A stretch of 64,000 nt of DNA from JBDHWG01 sp039810085 (GTDB lineage: Bacteria > Chloroflexota > Anaerolineae > Epilineales > JAHCIE01), in contig JBDHWG010000001.1 in NCBI GenBank assembly GCA_039810085.1, positions 248,001-312,000 of the forward strand, in the 5' to 3' direction. Shown here one piece after another: positions 1-10,194 of the stretch; the first letter of the stretch is position 1, and each line of letters begins with the position of its first letter. The notes beneath the pieces are model-generated. The model did no database searches and was not told the origin of the DNA. It saw only the letters and a list, made by a program, of their open reading frames with translations. The translations under genes were made by a program, and so were the position numbers.

Positions 1-848
1 CCCCTGCCCCCTCTCCCATCCGACGGAGAGGAGGAGAAGCCTCCGATTCCCCCTCTCCCCTTGTGGGAGAGGGGGTTAGGGGGTGAGGGACGAGCGACCA
101 TCAGCGGCAACAATGCCAGCGGGACCAACCCGCTGAGCTTGGTGAGCGTCCCCAGGCCGACGGCCAGGCCGAACGCGACCGCCCGCCGCAGGGTGAGGCC
201 GCGGCCCATGCTGCGCAGCGCGGCCCACAGCGCGAGGGCGCACCAGGCAGCAGCCGGCACGTCGTTGCTTAGGGATGTACTGATAATAAGGAACTGCGGG
301 TTGAAGGCGAGGGCGGCCGCCGCCATGAGCGCCACGCCCCAGGGCAGGAACTCCAGCGCCACGCCATACGTGGCTGCGACGGCAACCGCGCCAAAGAGCA
401 GCGTCACCGCCCGGCCAACGTAGAACGTGGTCTCGGCGCGGCTTGGCGCGGGCGCCCAGACGTTGAGGTTGCCGGTCTGGGTGGCGAGGAAGTGGGGGTT
501 GCGCCGGTACATGTTGTCGATGTCGGCCAGGTCGATGGGCCATGTGGCAAGCGCGACAGCGGCGTAGTACAGGGGCGGCTGGTGCCCTTCCGGCTCGGCC
601 CGCGTGCGCGCCGCGCCATCGGGCAGGTTGAGGCGAACACTCGGCAGGCCGCCGTTGCGCCGCAGGTACTCGACGTAGCCCATGTGCCAGCTCTCGTCGG
701 GCTTGATGAAGATCGGCGACCAGACGACGTGAAACGCACCGAGCAGCAGAAATAGGATAATAGTGACCACTATCCCCCAGCGCTCGGCGCGAGAGGCCCA
801 GCGATGAGGCTTGGTAGAAGCAGGAAAAGACGGCGAAACCCGAGTCAT
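1..848 (-). CDS. Membrane glycosyltransferase, GT-C type (ArnT/DUF2142-like), C-terminal part beyond window
   Basis: The reading frame is open from an ATG at 848 to the window edge with no stop, so only the N-terminal ~280 residues are visible. An N-terminal basic stretch is followed by a membrane segment (about residues 26-38), then KPDESWHMGYVEYL, the acidic first-loop signature of polyprenyl-phosphate-dependent GT-C enzymes. Further on come a second hydrophobic region, NPQFLIISTSLSNDVPAAAW and GTLTKLSGLVPLALLPL, all typical of the family. It probably transfers a sugar from a lipid carrier on the outer face of the membrane; the substrate is unknown. The ATG lies in the edge of a dispersed repeat and has no Shine-Dalgarno, so the GTG at 770, preceded by GGGGGA, is an alternative start. 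The frame also runs through a repeat element at about 1-95. Confidence 0.8.
   Translation of the reverse strand, partial: MTRVSPSFPASTKPHRWASRAERWGIVVTIILFLLLGAFHVVWSPIFIKPDESWHMGYVEYLRRNGGLPSVRLNLPDGAARTRAEPEGHQPPLYYAAVALATWPIDLADIDNMYRRNPHFLATQTGNLNVWAPAPSRAETTFYVGRAVTLLFGAVAVAATYGVALEFLPWGVALMAAAALAFNPQFLIISTSLSNDVPAAAWCALALWAALRSMGRGLTLRRAVAFGLAVGLGTLTKLSGLVPLALLPLMVARPSPPNPLSHKGRGGIGGFSSSPSDGRGGR
49..75. repeat. Short inverted repeat of the CCCCTCTCCC family, inside a gene
   Basis: Perfect 11-bp arms CCCCCTCTCCC (49-59) and GGGAGAGGGGG (65-75) enclose a 5-nt loop. It sits in a longer stretch of the type ccctcaccccctaaccccct (RC of about 76-95). A diverged relative lies at 54983-55009. 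Here it is read in frame by the glycosyltransferase gene. Confidence 0.75.
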
Positions 849-964
849 TGCGAGCGTAGCGAAGCAATCCCGCATCCTCGCGAGAGACTGTCTGGCAAGG
901 TTTCAGCGCCGCCGTTCTCCATCGTGAGGTTGCTTCGTCGGGCTATCGCCCTCCTCGCAACGAC
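844..964. repeat. ATTGCGAG dispersed repeat, copy 1
   Basis: The 121-bp element begins GTCATTGCGAGCGTAGCGAA and ends in the inverted form CTCCTCGCAACGAC, so its two ends form an imperfect inverted repeat. Other copies lie at 13908-14026, 18990-19130, 19152-19230 and, three in tandem, 48362-48720. This copy fills the gap between recQ and the glycosyltransferase gene and contributes the ATG at 848. Confidence 0.85.
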
Positions 965-1007
965 CAGGCCTATTGCATACTCTACGTGATTCGATGTGGA
1001 CACGAGG

Positions 1008-2870
<1,863 letters not shown>

Positions 2871-2919
2871 GCGCCAAAGTATACCTGAGATGCAGGGGGG
2901 CGGTCAAAAGTGAGGCGTT

Positions 2920-2980
2920 ATGTCGTAGCGACTTGAGTAAGCATTCGTTTCCCCCGAAACGGCTCAAGTCGCTACGACAT
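2920..2980. terminator. Long hairpin between protease gene and recQ
   Basis: Perfect 18-bp arms ATGTCGTAGCGACTTGAG (2920-2937) and CTCAAGTCGCTACGACAT (2963-2980) enclose a 25-nt spacer that holds a smaller hairpin (CGTTT...AAACG). It lies just past the end of the minus-strand protease gene at 2987, so it could end that transcript. No U-tract follows, so it may instead be a dispersed palindromic repeat. Confidence 0.55.
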
Positions 2981-2986
2981 CCTGGG

Positions 2987-3967
2987 CTACCGTCGGACGC
3001 CGGCTTCAGTGAGAACGCCGGCCGCGAGGTTGATGGGCACGAAGCCGGTAAGTTGGGTAATCGCAGGGAGACCGGGCCGCTGGACAGCCTGGTCCAGCGT
3101 CAGACCCGTTGTCACGATGCCGATGAGCTGCCCCTGGCTGTTGACGACCACGCCGCCGCTGGAGCCGGGCGACGCCTGCGCGTCGGTCAGGAAGTCCTCG
3201 CGCTCGCCGCTGGCCGTCTTGCGCAGCATCCCGATGAGCGTGCCGGTGCTGCGGGCCAGGCCGCCCTCGCGCCGCGCCGGGTAGCTGAACATATAGACAG
3301 GCACGCCGAGATCGACGGCGTTCGAGTCCCCCAGCGGCAGATAAGCAAATCCGTCAAAGTCCTCGCGGTCCTCGACGCGGAGAACAGCCAGGTCCACCGA
3401 GGGATCGGCCGCGACGACCTTGGCGCTCAACGTGTAGTCCTTGTACGGGCCGACGACGATCTTGGCGGGCGACAGCAACTCGCCAGTGAGCTTGTTGCCG
3501 ACGACGTGGTAGGCGGTGAGAACCGTGTGGCCGTCACTGCCGACGACGCTGCCCGTCCCCATGCGCGCCCCGCGCGGGGTAGACACGATAATCTGTATCG
3601 TCGCGCCGTCCATGCGCTCGCTAAAGGTGGCGGGCATCTCGGCGGGCGAGGCCGGAATATCATCCAGCGTATCGGCGGTATAGTCGGCGACAGCGACGCT
3701 CGTGACGCCGGCGCGCGAGCTACCGTTGCAATCGGGGATGGTGAGTGTCGCGCCCGGCTGGAGACGCCCCCCAGACGGAGCGACACTGGCGACCGTCGTA
3801 ACTTCGACGCCATAGCGGCTGGCGATACTCTGGACGGTGTCGCCGGGCCGAACGGTATACGTGCAGGTGGCAGCCCACGCAGTGTTTGTCGTGTAGCGCC
3901 AGCCAACAAGGAGCATTCCAACCAGGGCAAGTAGCCCTATCACACGATACAGCGGGCGAGACATCAT
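2987..3967 (-). CDS. LysM domain plus trypsin-like serine protease, secreted or membrane-anchored
   Basis: With the start at 3967 the protein has 326 residues. An N-terminal hydrophobic segment (about 8-23) serves as signal or anchor. A LysM domain follows (about 36-80: CTYTVRPGDTVQSIASRYGV to LTIPDC), which should bind peptidoglycan or chitin-like glycans. A trypsin-2 (HtrA-like) domain follows, with His154 in TVLTAYHVVG, Asp192 in DPSVDLAVL and Ser270 in ASPGSSGG, so the triad is complete. No PDZ domain follows. The frame extends 32 codons further upstream, but AGGAG lies 5-8 nt before the paired ATGs at 3967 and 3964. The paralogue at 4707-5687 is also 326 residues long. Substrates are unknown; a wall-tethered protease is inferred. 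Confidence 0.9.
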   Translation of the reverse strand: MMSRPLYRVIGLLALVGMLLVGWRYTTNTAWAATCTYTVRPGDTVQSIASRYGVEVTTVASVAPSGGRLQPGATLTIPDCNGSSRAGVTSVAVADYTADTLDDIPASPAEMPATFSERMDGATIQIIVSTPRGARMGTGSVVGSDGHTVLTAYHVVGNKLTGELLSPAKIVVGPYKDYTLSAKVVAADPSVDLAVLRVEDREDFDGFAYLPLGDSNAVDLGVPVYMFSYPARREGGLARSTGTLIGMLRKTASGEREDFLTDAQASPGSSGGVVVNSQGQLIGIVTTGLTLDQAVQRPGLPAITQLTGFVPINLAAGVLTEAGVRR

Positions 3968-4090
3968 TCCATCTCCTTTCCAGCCAATCCTATCCCGCCC
4001 ATACATAACGCAAGAAGTGTACCAGTTTAGAGTCCATTGTCGGGCGCCACTTGGCGTGGTCACCGCTTCAGGTCAGTAGCTTAGACAACA

Positions 4091-4118
4091 AAGCCTGCCA
4101 AAGCGGCTTGGCAGGCTT
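4091..4118 (-). terminator. Intrinsic terminator-like hairpin after the decayed vapBC pair
   Basis: Perfect 11-bp arms AAGCCTGCCAA (4091-4101) and TTGGCAGGCTT (4108-4118) have a 6-nt loop. Read on the minus strand the sequence after it is TGTTGTCTAA, moderately U-rich. It separates the toxin-antitoxin remnant from the downstream protease gene. Confidence 0.6.
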
Positions 4119-4162
4119 CGGACATAGATGAGTCAGTTGGCTTGGATCAGGCAGTCAATCGC

Positions 4163-4397
4163 TCAGATACCGAGGACATCTATCATGGCCGCGAAGCGGA
4201 CGAAGTCGGCGGTATTGTGGGTGAGGAGATGGCTAATCCCATACGCCTGCATGGTCGCCACGATGTTCGCGTCGTAAACTTGGCGACCCGCCACGGCAAT
4301 CTGCTCGATCAGGTTGAGTGGTGAAAGGGGATGCCGTAATACTTGCATAGACGAGGACATTGGTGTCGAGGAAGATACGCTTAGCATCCCCACTCAT
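4163..4397 (-). pseudogene. VapC-type PIN-domain toxin, broken by an internal out-of-frame deletion
   Basis: From the ATG at 4397 one frame gives MSGDAKRIFLDTNVLVYA, the start of a PIN ribonuclease with its first catalytic Asp. After about 17-30 codons the sequence passes into a different frame, which gives IEQIAVAGRQVYDANIVATM and then ISHLLTHNTADFVRFA, the conserved C-terminal half, ending at 4163. A complete PIN toxin of this type is about 130-150 residues, so roughly 70 central codons are missing and the halves are out of frame. The ATG overlaps the 3' end of the antitoxin gene, as in intact vapBC operons. A GTG at 4393 would express only the tail. Toxin activity is presumably lost. Confidence 0.85.
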
Positions 4398-4608
4398 CAT
4401 ACATATCCTCTCGCCTCAGAGAGAGGCCATCGGGCCAGGGGCCTAGGTCATGAACGGGGAAATCGTCTAGTACAGGCTCCATCCGAGGCGTTGGCGTCTC
4501 TTCGATGACGAGTATGGCGCGATGCTCCCCCGGCTGGACATCGGGCGGCAGCGCCACAACGGCTGTCCTGTCCTCTTGCACCATTAGCGTGAGTTCGAGT
4601 GTACGCAT
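4381..4608 (-). CDS. Antitoxin partner of the broken PIN toxin
   Basis: This 75-residue acidic protein (MRTLELTLMVQEDRTAVVAL, then PGEHRAILVIEE, ending MYDEWGC) has the layout of small Chloroflexota/cyanobacterial antitoxins: an N-terminal beta-rich part and an acidic C-terminal toxin-binding tail. Its stop overlaps the start of the PIN gene by 17 nt. Its frame is intact although the toxin is not. Assignment rests mainly on position and general pattern. Confidence 0.7.
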   Translation of the reverse strand: MRTLELTLMVQEDRTAVVALPPDVQPGEHRAILVIEETPTPRMEPVLDDFPVHDLGPWPDGLSLRREDMYDEWGC

Positions 4609-4706
4609 CTCTTCCCTCTCCCCGGCTCATTGTACGCCATCTATTTGAACCGCAATTGTAGTCGTTCGGCGATTTCATCGCAAGGGTAGGTTCACTCGGC
4701 GGTCGG

Positions 4707-5687
4707 CTATGGCGCGAAGAGCGGGCGCGACCAGTTGATGGGGATCAGGACCGTCGCGGTGGACACCTGCGGCAGGCCGAAGTTATCCAGCGTGTCGCGC
4801 CGCGTAACAATGGCGGACACAATGCCGATGACCTGTCCCTTCTCGTTGATGGCGATGCCCCCGCTCGATCCGGGGCTGGCCTCGGCATTCGTCAGCAAAA
4901 AGCGCGGGTTGGTCTCGGTGCTTAGCCCCATCTTGCCGAGCAGCACGCCGCGCGTCGTCGCCAGGCCGCCGTGCGCCGCGCCGGGGTAGCTCAGGGTATA
5001 CACTGTATCACCCAGGTTCAGCGTATCCGAGTCGCCCACCGGGGCGAAGGCAAAGCCGGTGAAGTCGGCGGCCTCGTTCACGATGAGCACCGCCAGGTCG
5101 TTCTCCGGGTCCGTCGCGATAACGTGCGCTCGCAGGGTCCAGTCCTTGAACGGACCAACGCGAATCTCACGCACGGGATACAGGCGGCCGGTCGCCGGGT
5201 CGCCGACGACATGGAAAGCGGTCAGGAACGTTCGACCATCCTCACCGATGACCGTGCCCGTGCCGCCAGAGGTAAAGCCATAGCGCGTGTAGGCGATGAT
5301 GTTGATGGTCGCGCCCACGGCGCGGTCGATGAGCAGCTGGGCGATGTCGTGGGCCTCGGGCAGCGTGTCGATGGCATCCACCGTGAGGCGGGCGCGGGGG
5401 TTCGTCGGGCGGCTGCGGCTCGCCGGTGGCGTCGGCGTGCTGGTGCAATCGGGGATGACCAGGGTCGCGCCGGGCTTGAGGTCCGATGGCCCCTCCAGGC
5501 CGTTGACGGCGGCCAGGTCCGACGGCGACGTGTTGAAGCGGTCGGCGATGGCGCTCAGCGTGTCGCCGTCGCGGACGACATAGGTACACGCGGCCAGGGC
5601 GGACGCGGCGTAGCTATGGGGTGGTGCGGCCAGGGCAAGGATGACGATGAGAACGATGAGCGCGGCCAGGCGGCGCAGGCGATGCAT
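4707..5687 (-). CDS. LysM domain plus trypsin-like serine protease, secreted (paralogue)
   Basis: 326 residues. A basic start and hydrophobic core (about 5-27, ending SYAASA) look like a cleavable signal peptide. The LysM domain spans about 34-81 (CTYVVRDGDTLSAIADRF to LVIPDC). A Thr/Pro-rich linker (82-100) leads to a trypsin-2 fold with His159 (FLTAFHVVGD), Asp197 (DPENDLAVLIV) and Ser275 (ASPGSSGG). It shares length, order and many motifs with the protein at 2987-3967, so the two are duplicates. It starts 4 nt after the ligA stop and is probably co-transcribed with ligA. Confidence 0.92.
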   Translation of the reverse strand: MHRLRRLAALIVLIVILALAAPPHSYAASALAACTYVVRDGDTLSAIADRFNTSPSDLAAVNGLEGPSDLKPGATLVIPDCTSTPTPPASRSRPTNPRARLTVDAIDTLPEAHDIAQLLIDRAVGATINIIAYTRYGFTSGGTGTVIGEDGRTFLTAFHVVGDPATGRLYPVREIRVGPFKDWTLRAHVIATDPENDLAVLIVNEAADFTGFAFAPVGDSDTLNLGDTVYTLSYPGAAHGGLATTRGVLLGKMGLSTETNPRFLLTNAEASPGSSGGIAINEKGQVIGIVSAIVTRRDTLDNFGLPQVSTATVLIPINWSRPLFAP

Positions 5688-5691
5688 GGGT

Positions 5692-7725
5692 CTATCCTTC
5701 TAAGAGGCGCAGGAGGCCGGCCTCGTCGAGGACGGCGACGCCGAGTTGGCGCGCCTTATCCAGCTTGCTTCCAGGCTCTTCGCCAGCGACGACATACGTC
5801 GTCTTGCGTGTGACACTATCAGTGACGCGCCCCCCCCGACTTTCGATACGCGACTTGGCCTCGTCACGGGTCATGTTCGGTAGACGGCCGGTCAGCACGA
5901 ACGTCTGGCCCGCCAGGTGGCCGTCCTTTGGCGCCTCGGCGTGTGCATCGGCGGTGCGCACCCCGGCGGCCTTCAACCGCGCGATGACCTCCCTATTGCG
6001 TGGGTTGGCGAAGTAGTCCACGACGCTCTCGGCAATCTGCGGTCCCAACCCGGCAATGCCCTGCACCTCGGCCAGGCTCGCCGCCATGAGCGCGTCAATT
6101 GCGCCAAACTGCCGCGCCAGCGTCTCGGCGATGGTGCTGCCGACGTGCTGGATACCCAGGGCGAACAGCAGCCGCGCCAGCGGACGATCCTTGGAAGCCT
6201 CGATGGCGGCGAGAAGGTTGTCCACCTTCTTCTCGGCGAAGCCTTCGAGGGTAAGCAGCGCCTCGCGCCCTTCCTTGAGATGGTACAGGTCGGCGACGTC
6301 GTGGACCAGCCCCGCGTCCACCACCTGCGCGACGATCTTCTCGCCCAGCCCAACGATATCCATCGCGCCGCGCCCAGCGAAGTGCTCGACGTGGCGGCGG
6401 AGCTGTGCCGGGCAGGCGGCATTGACGCAGTACGTGGCCGCCTCGCCCGGCAGGCGCACCAGCGGCTCACCGCAGGATGGGCAGGTCGGCGGCATATGCC
6501 ACGGCTGCGCATCCGGTGGCCGCAGTTCGACGACGGCGCGCAGCACCTGGGGGATGACATCACCGGCGCGCTTGAGGACGACTGTGTCGCCCTCGCGGAT
6601 GTCGCGCTCGGCGATGTAGTCGGCGTTGTGGAGCGTCGCCTGGCTGACGGTGACGCCGCCGATGCGTACCGGGTCCATGAGCGCCTGGGGCGTGACAACG
6701 CCCGTCCGCCCGACGTTGACGGCGATGCGCTGCAGGACGGTGACGCCCTCCTGGGGCGCGGGCTTAAAGGCGATGGCCGAGCGCGGCGCGCTCCCGACAA
6801 CGCCCAGCTCTTCCTGGAGGGCGAAGGAGTTGACCTTGAGCACGATGCCATCGGCGTCGTAGTTGAGGCTCGCCTTGCGCGCCAGCCACTCCTCGGCAAT
6901 GGCAATGGCGTCGTTTAGATTGTCGGCGTGCTTGCTGTCGCTGTTGACCGGGAAGCCCATCGTCTGGAGGTACTCTAGCGCCTCCCACTGGCTGCGCAGG
7001 CGCGGGCCGACGACGACGGCGTAGGTGTATAGGGTCAGGGGCCGGGTCGCCGTGATGCGCGGGTCGAGCTGGCGCAGCGCGCCCGCTGCTGTGTTGCGCG
7101 GGTTAGCGTATGGCTCCAGGCCCTCGGCGACGCGGCTCGCGTTGAGGCGCGCGAAAGCGTCCTTGTGCATCAGCACCTCGCCGCGCACGACGAGCGTCGG
7201 CGGCGCGGGCGTGTCCGCGTTGACGTCGACCGGGATGCGCAGCGGCACGCCCGGCAAGGTGCGGAGGTTGGCCGTGACGTCCTCGCCCTCGATGCCGTTG
7301 CCCCGCGTCGCACCCAGCGTAAAGACCCCGTCGGTGTAGTGCAGGACGACGGTCAGGCCGTCCATCTTTGGCTCGACGACGAAGTCCATGGGCACGTCGC
7401 CGACCAGGCGGCGCATACGCTCGCCCCAGGCGCGCACCTCCTCGACGGAGAAGGCGTTGTCCAGGGAGAGCATCGGCGCGGGGTGTCGCACCTTGCGGAA
7501 GCCCTCGACCGGCGCGCCGCCGACGCGCTGCGTGGGCGAGTCGGGCGTCACCAGGTCCGGGTGCTCGGTCTCCAGGTCGCGCAGCTCGCGGTACAGGGAA
7601 TCATACGCCGCATCGGAGATGAGGGGCGCGTCCAGGACGTGGTAGCGGTAGGCGTGGTACGCCAGCTGCCGCCGCAGCTCGTCGGCGCGGCGGGCCAGGT
7701 CGGGCGAGGCATTGGTCACGGGCAA
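5692..7725 (-). CDS. ligA: NAD-dependent DNA ligase LigA
   Basis: 677 residues, the usual length. It seals nicks in duplex DNA using NAD+ during replication and repair. The order is complete: Ia domain (YHVLDAPLISDAAYD), adenylation domain with catalytic Lys120 in EPKMDG, OB fold, four-Cys zinc finger (CPSCGEPL ... CVNAACP), helix-hairpin-helix repeats (LEGFAEKKVDNLLAAI, GLGPQIAESVVDYF) and a C-terminal BRCT domain (LAGQTFVLTGRLPNMTRDEA). The ATG at 7725 gives the canonical N-terminus. Confidence 0.98.
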   Translation of the reverse strand: MPVTNASPDLARRADELRRQLAYHAYRYHVLDAPLISDAAYDSLYRELRDLETEHPDLVTPDSPTQRVGGAPVEGFRKVRHPAPMLSLDNAFSVEEVRAWGERMRRLVGDVPMDFVVEPKMDGLTVVLHYTDGVFTLGATRGNGIEGEDVTANLRTLPGVPLRIPVDVNADTPAPPTLVVRGEVLMHKDAFARLNASRVAEGLEPYANPRNTAAGALRQLDPRITATRPLTLYTYAVVVGPRLRSQWEALEYLQTMGFPVNSDSKHADNLNDAIAIAEEWLARKASLNYDADGIVLKVNSFALQEELGVVGSAPRSAIAFKPAPQEGVTVLQRIAVNVGRTGVVTPQALMDPVRIGGVTVSQATLHNADYIAERDIREGDTVVLKRAGDVIPQVLRAVVELRPPDAQPWHMPPTCPSCGEPLVRLPGEAATYCVNAACPAQLRRHVEHFAGRGAMDIVGLGEKIVAQVVDAGLVHDVADLYHLKEGREALLTLEGFAEKKVDNLLAAIEASKDRPLARLLFALGIQHVGSTIAETLARQFGAIDALMAASLAEVQGIAGLGPQIAESVVDYFANPRNREVIARLKAAGVRTADAHAEAPKDGHLAGQTFVLTGRLPNMTRDEAKSRIESRGGRVTDSVTRKTTYVVAGEEPGSKLDKARQLGVAVLDEAGLLRLLEG

Positions 7726-7791
7726 GGTCTCCGGGCGACTCCCCTATGTTGTGGGGATTAGAGCAATTGTACCACAGCGTTGCTACTTTCT

Positions 7792-9183
7792 TTAGGTTTC
7801 GACCGTCTCGCCCTGCTTTGGCAGCGCGGCGGTCAGGCCGTAGCGCTCCTTGACCTTCTGCGCGAGGGCCTGGCGGGCGCGGTCTTCGCCGTGGACCAGG
7901 ACGACACGCGGCTTCGAGCCGGCCATCGCGCCGAGCCACTCCAGCAAGTCGCTCTGGCCGGCGTGGGCGCTGAAGCCGTTCAGCGTGTGTACCTCGGCCT
8001 GCACGGCGATACGCTCGCCCATGATCTTGACGCTCTTCGCGCCGTCCACGAGCAGCCGTCCCAGCGTCCCTTCGGCCTGGTAGCCGACAATCAGGATCGC
8101 GGCGTCGTCGCGCCAGAGGTTGTGGCGCAGGTGGTGCAGGATGCGCCCGCCATTCATCATCCCCGACCCGGCGATGACCATCCACGGCCCGGGCGTCGTG
8201 TTGATGGCTTTCGACTGGTCGACGCTCTCTGTCGGCACGACGTGGCGCATGTCCTTGTCGAGCTGACCGTCCACCATCAGCTCCTGCGTCTCGGCGTCCA
8301 TCAGCTCCTCGTGCGCTTCGTAAATCTGTGTCGCGTGAATCGCCATCGGGCTGTCGAGGAAGATCGGAAAGGGGGACACCTGGCCGTCGCGGAACAAGGC
8401 CGCCATGTGATAGATGATGTCCTGGGAGCGCCCGACGGCAAACGCCGGCACCACCAGGCGGCCCTTCTCACCGACGATGCGCAGAACGACATCGCGCAGC
8501 TCGGCCAGCGTCTCCCGTAGCGAGCGGTGGTCGCGGTCGCCGTAGGTCGACTCCATGAACACCAGGTCCGCGCCATCGAGCGGGGTCGGGTCGCGCAGCC
8601 ACGGCGCGCCACGCGGCCCGATGTCGCCGGAGAATACCACGACCTTGCGCCCCGAGCTCTCGTCCACCGTCATTTCAACACTGGCCGAGCCGAGCATGTG
8701 CCCCGCGTCCACTAGGCGCACCGACACGCCTGGCGCAATCTCGGTGCGCGCGCCGTACTCGACCGGGCGCATCAGGCGCAACACCCGCTCGACATCATCG
8801 ATGTCGTACAGCGGGGCCAGCAGGGGCAGGCGGGCGCGCTCGCGGCGGCGGTTCTCCTGCTCCACGTCCATCGCCTGCACCTTGGCCGTGTCGCGCAGGA
8901 TGAGGTTCGCCATCTCGATGGCGGCCTCCGTCGCGTAGACCGGGCGGCTGTAGCCGCGCGTGGCAAGCAGTGGCAGCCGCCCGACGTGGTCCACGTGGGC
9001 GTGGGTCAGCACGACGGCGTCGAGCGCGCCGACGTTGAGCGCGTTCGGGATGCGGTTCAGAGCTTCCAGGCGCTTGCCGCCCTGGAACATGCCGAAGTCC
9101 ACCAGAACGCGGGCGCGTTCGGTCTGCACGCCGTATGACGAGCCAGTGACCTCGCCCGCTGCGCCCCAGAGCGTGATTCGCAT
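7792..9183 (-). CDS. Beta-CASP metallo-beta-lactamase-fold RNA/DNA-processing hydrolase
   Basis: 463 residues. The N-terminal lactamase fold shows HAHVDH (61-66), the two-zinc ligand motif, and further metal-binding positions at VDAGHMLGSA and VVFSGDIG. The middle inserts the beta-CASP domain (VVPAFAVGRSQDIIYHMA, FLDSPMAI), and the C-terminus has IAGSGMMNGGRILHHL and LNGFSAHAGQSDLLEWL, characteristic of RNA-specific CPSF73/YSH1-like bacterial enzymes. It is expected to be a cytoplasmic endo/exoribonuclease; the substrate is unknown. It ends 66 nt before ligA starts and begins 9 nt after the LOG-family gene stops, so it probably shares its transcript. Confidence 0.93.
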   Translation of the reverse strand: MRITLWGAAGEVTGSSYGVQTERARVLVDFGMFQGGKRLEALNRIPNALNVGALDAVVLTHAHVDHVGRLPLLATRGYSRPVYATEAAIEMANLILRDTAKVQAMDVEQENRRRERARLPLLAPLYDIDDVERVLRLMRPVEYGARTEIAPGVSVRLVDAGHMLGSASVEMTVDESSGRKVVVFSGDIGPRGAPWLRDPTPLDGADLVFMESTYGDRDHRSLRETLAELRDVVLRIVGEKGRLVVPAFAVGRSQDIIYHMAALFRDGQVSPFPIFLDSPMAIHATQIYEAHEELMDAETQELMVDGQLDKDMRHVVPTESVDQSKAINTTPGPWMVIAGSGMMNGGRILHHLRHNLWRDDAAILIVGYQAEGTLGRLLVDGAKSVKIMGERIAVQAEVHTLNGFSAHAGQSDLLEWLGAMAGSKPRVVLVHGEDRARQALAQKVKERYGLTAALPKQGETVET

Positions 9184-9192
9184 AGGGTTTCC

Positions 9193-9915
9193 TTATTGTG
9201 CTTGCTGCGAGCCGTAGCAGTGTTTCACAATGATGCTGACGGCCTCCTCGATGGAGTCGGTCGGGCGGTACAGACTCAGATCAGCCGTGTTAATCGTGCC
9301 GTTGCCGATCAGCGACTTACGCATGAACTCGCTCAGCGGCTCCCAGAACGCCGTGCCCATCGCGACGACCGGGAAGTCCTCGATCTTGCCGGTCTGCATG
9401 AGCGTCAGCGTCTCGAACACCTCGTCCAGTGTTCCGAAGCCGCCGGGCATGACGACGAAGGCGCACGAGTACTTGACCAGCATCACCTTGCGAACGAAGA
9501 AATGCTCGAACTGGACGTAGATGTCCAGGTACGGGTTGGGCGCTTGCTCGTGGGGCAGGTGGATGTTCGCCCCGACGCTCAGGCCGCCGCCCTCCTTCGC
9601 GCCGCGATTGGCCGCCTCCATGATGCCCGGCCCGCCGCCGGTCATCACGGCGAAGCCCTCTTCCGCCAGGCGGCGGCCCAGGGTGCGCGCCATCTGATAG
9701 TAAGGGTTGTCGGGCTTGAAGCGGGCCGAGCCGAACACGGTCACGACGGGCCGGTCGATGGGCAGCGACTCGAAGCCGTGGAGGAACTCCAGGTAGTAAC
9801 GTGTCGCGCTCTCCAGGTCATGGCAGCGGTTGCGCGGCGAAGAGAGGAAGCGCTTCTCGACGCCGCGAACGAACTCAAGCAGGGGAGGCTCGCCATCGAG
9901 ACTCTGGGCAGACAT
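9193..9915 (-). CDS. LOG-family Rossmann protein (TIGR00730-like, cytokinin-riboside 5'-phosphate phosphoribohydrolase type)
   Basis: 240 residues. The two family signatures are present: GGGPGIMEAANRGAKEGGG and PGGFGTLDEVFETL, which bind nucleoside monophosphate in LOG proteins. VTVFGSARFKPDNPYY is the usual beta-1 region. Family members hydrolyse AMP-like nucleotides to free base and ribose 5-phosphate; the role in a non-plant-associated bacterium is unclear. It heads the minus-strand run LOG, beta-CASP hydrolase, ligA, protease. Confidence 0.9.
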   Translation of the reverse strand: MSAQSLDGEPPLLEFVRGVEKRFLSSPRNRCHDLESATRYYLEFLHGFESLPIDRPVVTVFGSARFKPDNPYYQMARTLGRRLAEEGFAVMTGGGPGIMEAANRGAKEGGGLSVGANIHLPHEQAPNPYLDIYVQFEHFFVRKVMLVKYSCAFVVMPGGFGTLDEVFETLTLMQTGKIEDFPVVAMGTAFWEPLSEFMRKSLIGNGTINTADLSLYRPTDSIEEAVSIIVKHCYGSQQAQ

Positions 9916-10194
9916 ATGAAATTCTAACGCTCCTTTGCGTGGCAGTCAGCTTTTTCTCAGCCGTACATCATAGATTGCCACAGGGAAGAGCGGCTGTCAA
10001 GGGCGTTGCCCCCAATAATCGAGTGTTCACGCTCGATTCTAGACCCAGTGAGAACCCTTAACGGAGCGTAGCGAGAGCTTCACCAGTTGCGTTCCTTGTC
10101 GTTCGGAAATCTGTCGTCGGTTCGCGGGCGTCTTGCTCTCAGACAGGCCCACTTAGCCGACACACATGACCTGTACACCGAAAGGAAGACGCAT

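Noticed and set aside
76..867. Minus-strand 263-codon open frame rich in Arg/Pro/Ala
   Set aside because: Composition is that of a shadow frame; the overlapping frame starting at 848 gives a clear membrane glycosyltransferase.
4163..4393. Intact 76-residue protein starting at the GTG at 4393
   Set aside because: Its first ~20 residues are the PIN N-terminus read out of frame; the locus is better explained as a deleted vapC.
2987..5687. LysM-trypsin proteins as effectors of the NACHT system
   Set aside because: They carry signal peptides and LysM domains, are 28 kb away, and lack any adaptor domain like that of the NACHT protein.
9916..10194. Regulatory structures in the gap before the propeller gene
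   Set aside because: Only a weak AATCGAG/CTCGATT hairpin near 10016-10038 was visible; not enough to call a feature.
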